A stretch of DNA of 64,000 bases. Origin: Notamacropus eugenii. Lineage: Eukaryota; Chordata; Mammalia; Diprotodontia; Macropodidae. The stretch spans positions 253,455,010 to 253,519,009 of the forward strand of contig NC_092877.1 in assembly GCF_028372415.1 (NCBI RefSeq), written 5' to 3'. This document shows, in pieces, positions 56,480 through 64,000 of this stretch. The position numbers and the translations under genes are program-made. The first letter of the stretch is position 1; every line of letters begins with the position of its first letter. The notes under the pieces are model-generated. The model was not told the DNA's origin. It searched no databases and worked only from the letters and a program-made list of their open reading frames with translations.

Positions 56480-59400
56480 TCTCTCTTTGTCACTCTCTTG
56501 ATGCATTAATATTTTTCCTAATATTGTACAGGACTGCCCAGTGTGGAGTGTCTCTCATGTCTCACAATTAATTCCAGATTTCTTCATTAAGACCTTAAGA
56601 TTCACCTTGCATCACATCTTTAGACCTCCATGTAAATATTTGCCTTGTAGGAGTTCTCTATTAAATACTATTTTAGGTAAATATACTGTTGGCATTTGAA
56701 TGATGTGGCCAGCCCACTGGAATAGCACTTTGTTGCAGAAAAGTTTAAATGCTTGACAGTACATCTTGAAAAAGAACCTTGGTCTGGTACATTATCTTTC
56801 CAGGTCATTTTCAAAATGTTCTTAAGGCGATTCAAATGGAAGGAATTCAGTTTACTGACAAGGCATTCATATACTGTTCAGGTTTCACAGGCTGAAAACA
56901 ATGAGGCAAAAAAACCAGGTCTGTAGAATATCAGTTTGGTAGGCAGCACAATACCTCTTTCCCATACTTTCCTTCACAGGTTCTCAAACAATGAGCTAAC
57001 TTGGGCAATGTCCACATCAATTCATCATCTATATGGACATCCTTGTAATTATACTGCAAAGGCAACTGAACTTATATATAGAATTCAAAATTTGTTGATT
57101 TGCTGAAACCAGTGGTTCCACATGTAGATGCCATGGTACTGGCTCATGGAGAACCTGTTTTCTTAGTGTTATTTGTCAGGATAAAATTAACACAAGTGGC
57201 AAAGTACCTATCTATACCCTGTTGCATCTCAGACTCAGAGTCTGCACTGAGTGCACAATCATCTGCCAACAAAAAGTCACATGCCAACTCTCCCTATACT
57301 TTAGTCTTCCTTATAGCATTTTTTAATTTAAAAAAATTTACCATCAGTTCTGTAGCTGATCTTGACACCATATTTGAACTCACTGAATGCATCTGGCAAC
57401 ATTGATTAAGACATCATGTTAAAAACCATGGGAGCAAGCACAAAGCCCAACTTGATTTCACTAATGACTGAGAAAGCCTGAACCTTGTTTAGAACCAGTG
57501 CAAGCATATTACGATAAAAATGATGTAAAATACTGATGAACTTCTCCAAACAATTAAATTTTGTCATGATTTTCCACAAGGCCTCATGATTCACAGTATC
57601 AAAACTCTTGCTCAGATTGACAATGTGTACAGACTTGTATAATGCTCATTTCTCCTAGACTTGTTGAGCTGCAAACAGCATATTGACCATTCCTTGACCC
57701 TTTCTGAAGAAACACTAGCTCTTGTGTAGATTACGATCTTTCAAGTGAAGGATTAGCCTATTAAAGAGGATTCTGGCAAGAATATTGCCTGCAGTAACTG
57801 AAAGACAGACAACCTATTTTTTTTTCCTTTAATGAGATGTACGATGAAGGCACCCTTGAACTCCTATGGGATAGTCTTGTCTTGCTATATAAACTGGAAG
57901 ATTTTAGTTAGCTTTTGTAGGAAGAGCTCACCACTTGGTTTGTAAATATCAGGTGGAACAAAATGAGCACCAGGTATTTTCCTCATAATAGGAGCATAAT
58001 ATCATTATTATTTCCACTGGAAGTTTAGCTAGAGAGGGATTGACTTCAAACTGAGGTATAGGATCAGTGTTTTCTGCATTGATTGAAGATGGTGTGTTGA
58101 GAACATTGTGGAACTGCTCAGCTCCTTCTCTCCAGGATCATGTGCTTTTCTTTGCCTTGCTCAATGTGGCTCCATCAGTAATTACTGGTTGAGAAGCAAA
58201 ATATGTCTTTGGCTCATAAACAGCCTTTAGGGAATCATAAAAGCACTTTGGATAATTTCAATCAGCATCTAACTGAATTTCATCTGTTTCCTTACTAATC
58301 CAAGACTCCTGGCTTGGAGCTTAGCATCTGCCTTACCTTTGTCTGCACATTACTTTTGATTGTGTTAAACATTGCATTCTTCAAAATGAATGAACTACCC
58401 CATGGAGTTCTCATTTTTCTTATAGCACCCCTTCTACATTTCCCCACCATTTTCATCAAACAATTTTGTTGTTTTAAGTGTTCTAGTCCAGATGAGTAAA
58501 CATGGTGCTGAAATCAAAATTTCTGAAAACTTCTCACTCTTTTCTCTGATCTGTTACTGGCAACTGCGGATTGACTTAAATTTAGCAATAAATTGTTCAT
58601 GCATACAGAAGGACTCTAAATTGTTGACACTGTATTTGTGTTTTGCCTTGGAGCTATTGCTTTTGTTGAATGCAAATGTTTAGCTTAGAAAGGATAAATC
58701 AATAATCAGTGGAGCACTCCGCACCACACCTTACTTCCATTACCTTGCCATACAGTCTCCTTATTTTTCTTACAATCACATTATCTATTAAATGCCAATG
58801 TTTGCTGTCAGGGTATATCCCTGAGGTTTTATTGTGATTATATGAGCAGAAGACAGTGCTGGTTATGAGAAGGGCATGAGACTCACATGTCTTCAGTAGG
58901 AAGTCGTTATTTCTCTTGCTATTTCTGATTCAATTACTCCCAAGGACCTCCTTCCAAGTCTGACAGTCTGTACCTACTGCCATTAAAGTTGCACAGAATT
59001 GCAAGTGTGTCCTCTTTCAGCACCTGATATTGTGGATGTCCAGGTCTGCATAAAATTTGTCTTTGATCTCATCAGGATTTTCCATGGTGCAAGTATGCAT
59101 ACTAATGATGGTAGAGTGGTAAATTCCAGCAAATAACAATTGAACTGTCATGAGTTTGTCATTTATTCTTTTGGGGAGGTATACAAGTTTGTTGATTAAA
59201 TAAGTTTTGATTGCAAAACTGACACCAGCTTCACTGTCTTCCCCATCAGGTTAACTACTCCAGAAAAAGTGTGTATCCAGCTCCAACTTCTGGAAGTTAG
59301 CTTGTTTCTTTCAGGGAACTTTTTAGGGTACAACACATGCAGAGTTCTCTTGCAAGAAGAATTCTTGTCTTTCAGGTCTATTGGATTTTTTTTTTTGTCC

Positions 59401-59545
59401 TAAAGTGTGTGCTCATTCGAAGTACCAATGGTAAATGAAGTCATTTTTGTGAATTTTTGTACACTTTCTTTCTGTATTTTGACCACAGGATAGTATCCCT
59501 ACCTGCTAAATTAAGCAGTTCAGGTTTAGGATAGTTGAATCAAAC
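56480..59545 (-). mobile_element. second RTE-like LINE lineage, nearly whole ORF, decayed
   Basis: Antisense copy of the lineage at 14.1 kb, about 3.1 kb, running from the endonuclease start (near 59480, TWNVHTL-like) to the 3' end. In order: NRPERQEFF and EVGAGYTLFLE (59240-59380), RINDRIMTVQ-like and YHSTIISMHTCTMENPDEIK (59060-59190), VGTDCQTWKEVLG (58930-58980), NKTSGIYPDSKHWHLIDNVI (58770-58850), then the long linker, and the RT with the frame 57406-57594 reading NHEALWKIMTKFNCLEKFIS and IKLGFVLAPMVFNMM. After that come CETxTVYECL and a FHLNRLKNILKMTWKDNVPD-like stretch (near 56800-56890), and a worn 3' end. Stops and frameshifts are many. Confidence 0.85.
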
Positions 59546-59619
59546 AATTTTTAAACATTTTTACTAGCTTCTTCCTCATGCATGGTGTGAGCAGTACAGT
59601 TATTAAGAAAGGTTGCTAA

Positions 59620-61269
59620 GGGGAGGCGAGCCAAGATGGCAGAGGAAAAGCAGGAACTTGCCTGAGTCCTCCCTAATTTCTCTCCAAATAACTTTAAATA
59701 CCTACAAATGAATTCTGAAATGTCAGAATCCGCAACAGGACTAAGAGAAACAATGTTCCAGCCCAATATAACTCGAAAGAAAGATAACAAAGTTCAGTTT
59801 CACAAGGATGAGAATGGAGAGTACTTCATCACAAACTATACCAGTTCAGGTTACACTCCAATAAACTAGCAGCAGGCAATGGGGGTGACTGAATAAACTG
59901 TGGCAGTGGTTGCTTCTAGATCTCTCAGCCCACAGTGAATAAGGTGTTCAGATAACTGGTCAGAAGGACATCACAGGCAGCACTTTCCTGGTACTGGATA
60001 AAGGATTCTGTTGGATTGTCAATGTGAAGATCATGGTTGCAGGGCTGGGTCACAGTTCCAGAATAAGGAGGGACCCTGCTTATGTATACATGACAGTTGC
60101 ATACTTACATGGGATGATTTGAGTTTATCACAGATCAAAGTACAGGACAGGGCATGCTTCTCCTTAGATCATATCACCTTAAAACAACGGAAATCTTACA
60201 AACCCATGGAACTAGCTCTGAAAATAGCTTCAGAAACACACTGAAGTTTGGGACAATAAGACCACCAATCAGGGAGTAGAGTCCAATTTTAACATATAAA
60301 GTTAAAAGTTCAGAAATAGTCCGGGAAAATGAGCAAACGACAAAAAGTATGACCACAGAAGTTTACTATGGTGACAAAACATGAAATCGTAAAAATAAAA
60401 TAAAGTCAAAACCACTATATCCAAAGGCTAAAGAAAAAGCATTGTGAATTCATGTTAGGTTCTAGAAAGAATAAAAAATTACCTAAAATCCAAAAAAGAT
60501 TTTAGAAATCAACTAAGAGAAGCAGAAGAAAAACTGGGAAATAAAAAGAGAGTGATAAAAAATAATGAAAATAAGGAAAATCATGAAAAAAAGATTCAAC
60601 AACTTGTTAAAGGATGCACAAAAATACTGAAGAAATAACAGCTTAAAAAACAATATAGGCAAAAGCAAAAAACAAAATTCCGTGGAAGAGAAGAATGTCT
60701 TAACAGTAAAAATTGCCACATGAAAAACAATGTAAAAAATTAATTAAAAAGAAGAACTCTTTAAAACATACAATTGGCAAATTGGAAAAAGAGGTAGAGA
60801 ACCTCACTGAATAAAACAATTTCTTAAAAATAAGAATTGGGCAAGTGGAAGCTAATGATTCTATGAAAATTCAAAAAATTTCCAAACAAAATCAAAAGAA
60901 TGAAATTGGGAGAAAATGTGAACTATCTTAATGGAAAACAACTATCCTAGGAAATAGATCAAGGAGAGATAATTTAAGAATTCCTGTTATTTTCAGCAGT
61001 ACAATGATTCAAGACAATTCCAAGAAACGTATGATGAAAAATGCTATACATTTCCAAAGAAAGAACTGGTGGAGTCTGAATGTAGATTGAAGCATATATT
61101 TTCTTTTTCTTGTTTTAGTTTGATAACTTTCACGATATGACTAATATGGAATAGAGTTTTGTATGACTTCACATGCAGAGAGTGAGAGCAGGAGAGAATT
61201 TAGAACTCTTTGTTTAAAGCATACAAATATTTTTCACAATCAATTGGAAAAAATATTATATTAAAAAAG
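59620..61269 (+). mobile_element. ORF2-less LINE-1 (HAL1-like)
   Basis: A complete-looking L1 head (GGGGAGGCGAGCCAAGATGG, AGCAGGAACTTGCCTGAGTC) and 5'UTR to about 60250. Then ORF1 remnants with coiled-coil repeats (60480-60860, for example QLEKEVENLTE-like near 60790) and part of the RNA-binding domain to about 60980. At about 60985 it jumps straight into the L1 3' end (CAGTACAATGATTCAAGACA, ACGATATGACTAATATGG) and a short A-rich tail. The endonuclease and RT are entirely absent. Such half-L1s are known in mammals. Whether this one was mobile as such or arose by deletion cannot be told from one copy. Confidence 0.82.
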
Positions 61270-61469
61270 GAGGGTGTAAAAGGCTGCTTTGACACCCATG
61301 GGGATGTCAAATCCCACTGCCTCTTCAGTTTAGTGAGAAGACAACCTTATGTCCTATGCCACCAGTGTGTGGGATTGTGATTATAGTGCCCAGAGTATAC
61401 ATACCTGCTATTTTGTCACTTCCCTGTCATCACAGCAATCTGAGCTAGGCAAAAAGAGTAAAAATAGTA

Positions 61470-61722
61470 TGGGTGATGTCTACATAGATTGTTCAGTGGA
61501 TAAAGTGTTGTGCTTAGAATCTAGAAGACTCATCTTCATGTAGTCAAATGCAGCCTCAGACATCTACTAGCTACTTGACCCTGAGCAAGTCACTTAACCT
61601 TGTTTGCCTCAATTCCTCAATTGTAAAATGTCCTAGAGAAGAAGATGGCACTCCAGCATCTTCGCCAAGAAAACGCTAAAGAGGGTCACAGAATCCTACA
61701 CAACTACAAATAACTGAACATA
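61470..61722 (+). mobile_element. RTE-tailed SINE
   Basis: Sense copy: TTCAGTGGATAAAGTGTTGT, CTACTTGACCCTGAGCAAGT, CACTTAACCTTGTTTGCC, then the RTE tail CACTCCAGCATCTTCGCCAA, AAAGAGGGTCACAGAATCCT, CAACTACAAATAACTGAACA. The head (GGCAGCTAG) is worn. Confidence 0.9.
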
Positions 61723-61988
61723 TATATTTTTGTCTGATTTATTTCAGACATATTTCAACATAAACCATGTTGCAAAAGAATATAAACAAAATAAAATAAT
61801 AAAAACTATAAGAGTGAATTAAATATGTTCTTCAACATTCATTCAGAGTTCATCAGTTCTCTCTGGATGTGGATAACATTTTTAACAATGTTTTGTGTGT
61901 TTTTTTCTTCTCTTGGACTATTGTTTGTATCAGAGTAGATAAATTGTTTACAGTTGATCATTTTTATAATATTGTTGTTAATTTATAC

Positions 61989-62756
61989 CAGCACTTCTTA
62001 AACTGTGGGTCACAACCCCATATAGGCTCATGCAAATGAATGTAGGGATCGAGAAAAAGTTGACAACAGTAAAAGGTTTAGAAAGTGCAATGACTAAAAA
62101 TTAATTGAAATTCAAATTCATAATGAATCCAAGGTGTTTCTGGTAGCCCTTGACTGTGATGGATCATGGAATTTCACTGCAGCTTTGGTGCTGAACACAC
62201 AGCAGGTACACTTTGTACTGTGCATGCCATCATGTCACAAAATACCAACAAATGCTGCCAGAAACACTTTGGCTCAGATACAAAACTACTGTATGTTATG
62301 GAATGCAGTATTTTTAGTATACATACAAAATGGTTAAATGAATATTGGCTTTGGATTAGGACAAAATTTATAACAGTTTGTAAAATGGCCCTAAACAAAC
62401 TTCTTTAATTTTGTACTATGTATTTACATTTTACATGAAATGGACTTCACAGCATTGAGGATAAAATCAATCAATTCTGAAAAATGTTGAAGATACTCTA
62501 TATCCTGCAGTATCAAATATTACATTAAGATCTAATTCTATATGTAAAAATAAATAAGTGATCCTTTTCATTAGTATGCAAATTTGCTTTCATCTTTAAA
62601 AAATGGTAAAATTATGTATGCAAAATAATTGTTTTAAAATAAATTTATAATTATTGGTAAATATTTTATTTACATACCTATTTAACATGCATATATACAC
62701 AGGGTCACATAACAATTTCTTAAGAGGCAGAAGTCAAAAGAGTTTAAGAAGTCATG
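61989..62756. mobile_element. hAT-like non-autonomous DNA transposon
   Basis: A 768 bp element with terminal inverted repeats CAGCACTTCTTAAAC on the left and CATGACTTCTTAAAC as reverse complement on the right. The subterminal GTGGGTCACAACCCC and GGGTCACATAACAATTTCTT motifs are typical of a mammalian hAT group. No 8 bp target duplication survives (ATTTATAC against GACTAAGA). Internal frames (62134-62408) show no transposase motif. Confidence 0.7.
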
Positions 62757-62811
62757 GACTAAGACACCTCTTAGCAAGCCATCAATTTCCTTCTTCATCT
62801 CTCTTAATTAA

Positions 62812-63540
62812 ATCTATTTTTACTATATTTTTTTTCTGAGATAAGGATAGCTATCCCTGCTTTTTCTTTTCTTTTATTCATTTTTGCTTCAGTTTGAGCA
62901 TAATAGATTCTGTTCCAGCCCTTTGCTCTTACTGTGTGTGTGTGTGTGTGTGTGTCTGCTTCACCTGTGTGTTGTGTAAGCAATATATTATAAGATTATG
63001 GTTTTTGATCCACTCTATTATCCACTTACATTTCATGGAAGCATTCATGCCATTCACATTCATAGTTTTGATTTCTGCTTGTGTACTTCCCTCCATGTTA
63101 TTCTCACCTGTTTGTTCTCTCTCTCCTTTCACCCTTACCCACCTCAACAGCGTTTTGCTTCTGCCTGCTACTTACCCCTGATCTGCACTCCCTTCTGTCA
63201 GTCATCACACCCCCCTTTACTTAATCCCATGCCCCCACACATACTTCTTTGTTGAGTAAGATAGATTTTTACATTTAACTATTTGTGTATATAATTCCCT
63301 CTTTGAGCCAACATAATGAGAATAAAGTTCAAGAGATGTGCATAGCCAACCCTCCCATTTTCCCCTCCACTAAATAACTCTTTCTCACCTCTACATGTGC
63401 AATTATTTATCCCATTCTACCTCTCCCTTTCTTCTGCTTCTTTGTACTACTTTCTCATCCCTTAAGTTGTTCTCTTTTGTTTTATGTCATTCCCTCAAAT
63501 TCACCTCATATCCATACCTCTGTCCATCCATATTCCTTTT
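62812..63540 (-). mobile_element. LINE-1 fragment: ORF1-ORF2 spacer and endonuclease start
   Basis: Antisense L1. The minus frame 62929-63147 has IKTMNVNGMNASMKCKWIIE and WIKNHNLIIYCLHNTQVKQ, the endonuclease N-terminus. The catalytic QETHLK is worn to HNTQVK, and a (CA)n run follows. The rest (63150-63540) is C/T-rich spacer like that at 48.3-48.7 kb. Confidence 0.82.
62933..62955. repeat. short (TG)n inside L1 endonuclease
   Basis: About 11 TG units, encoding His-Thr repeats in the antisense L1 frame. Confidence 0.9.
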
Positions 63541-64000
63541 AACTGTACTGTACTGATCACTGTGTTTGGAAGGCTCAAAAGAAAGGTATGGAAGACAAGA
63601 GGTATTAGACTGATTACCAGACTGCAGGTCTACAGAGCTGTTGTGCTGACCTCATTGTTGTGTATGCCTGTGAAATGTGGACAGTCTACCAGCACTATGC
63701 CAGGAAACTGAATCACTTTCATTTGAATTGTCTTAGGAAGATTCTGAAGACCAGCTGACAGGATGAAGTACCAGATATTGAGGTCCGTATTTGAACCAAA
63801 CTGCCAAGCATTCAAACTATGCTTCAGAAAGCACAACTCAGATGAACTGGCCACATAGTTTGAATGTAAAATGTACACTTGCCCAAAAGATTATCCTATG
63901 GAGAACTCACATGGAACAGGAGATCATATGGTGCTCAGAAGAGGCAATACAAGGAAACTCTCAAGGTCTTTTTCAAGAACTTTGCAATTGATTATGTTAT
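63541..64000 (+). mobile_element. second RTE-like LINE lineage, RT C-terminal part, runs off the window
   Basis: Sense fragment matching 14530-14980. The frame 63484-63711 contains LQVYRAVVLTSLLC, and the bases that follow correspond to CEMWTVYQHYARKLNHFHLN. Then QLTG-like and DEVPDIEVRI-like residues, HSLNVKCTLAQKIILWRTHM and SQGLFQELCN. Its 3' end lies beyond the window. Confidence 0.85.

Overview
The window looks like metatherian (marsupial) nuclear DNA: A+T-rich, almost free of genes, and built from LINE-1, two RTE-type LINE lineages, old LINE-2, CORE-SINEs (MIR/Ther-1 type), a tRNA-headed SINE with an RTE tail, two solo LTRs, and many long microsatellites. The mix of BovB-like RTE, an RTE-tailed SINE and a distinctive L1 points to a marsupial. 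I cannot name the species. I found no intact host protein-coding gene, no RNA gene and no CpG-island promoter. Nearly all open reading frames are L1, RTE or L2 remnants or microsatellite artefacts. Names such as RTE1-type, RTESINE and HAL1-like are given from memory of family sequences, not from a search.

Layout. 0-10 kb: a BovB-type RTE with an inverted 5' end (2.0-5.1 kb), an L1 that carries a second copy of its own RT segment (6.0-8.4 kb), a long L2 3' half (8.5-9.7 kb) and a MIR. 10-21 kb: a palindromic element, two RTE-tailed SINEs, MIRs, an L1 (13.7-16.9 kb) interrupted by a second RTE lineage, and a pair of direct and a pair of inverted short repeats in otherwise unclassified DNA. 21-28 kb: an antisense L2 carrying a solo LTR, then a composite L1. 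28.4-33.3 kb is the longest stretch without a recognised transposon.

33-43 kb is a nest of L1s. One L1 is split by an antisense processed pseudogene of an NMRAL1-like gene, whose presumed 3'UTR still carries MIR SINEs. A second L1 is split by a young 1.0 kb L1 with a perfect 14 bp target duplication. 46-50.7 kb is a minus-strand L1 with an intact head but no tail, holding a second solo LTR. 51.6-54.9 kb is an antisense L2 whose endonuclease region has been split by an L1 and overgrown by three microsatellites. 56.5-59.5 kb is a nearly whole but decayed copy of the second RTE lineage. 59.6-61.3 kb is an ORF2-less (HAL1-like) L1. 62.0-62.8 kb is a hAT-like terminal-inverted-repeat element, and the window ends inside another copy of the second RTE lineage.

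The elements give a relative clock. L2 and MIR are oldest, the RTEs, most L1s and the LTRs inserted into them or into each other, and the 37.2-38.2 kb L1 is the youngest datable insertion. I see no gene system at work here and no convincing new biological system. The value lies in the insertion structures (twin priming, template-switch-like duplication, a retrocopy carrying SINEs, microsatellite birth inside LINE coding sequence) and in a few unclassified repeats.
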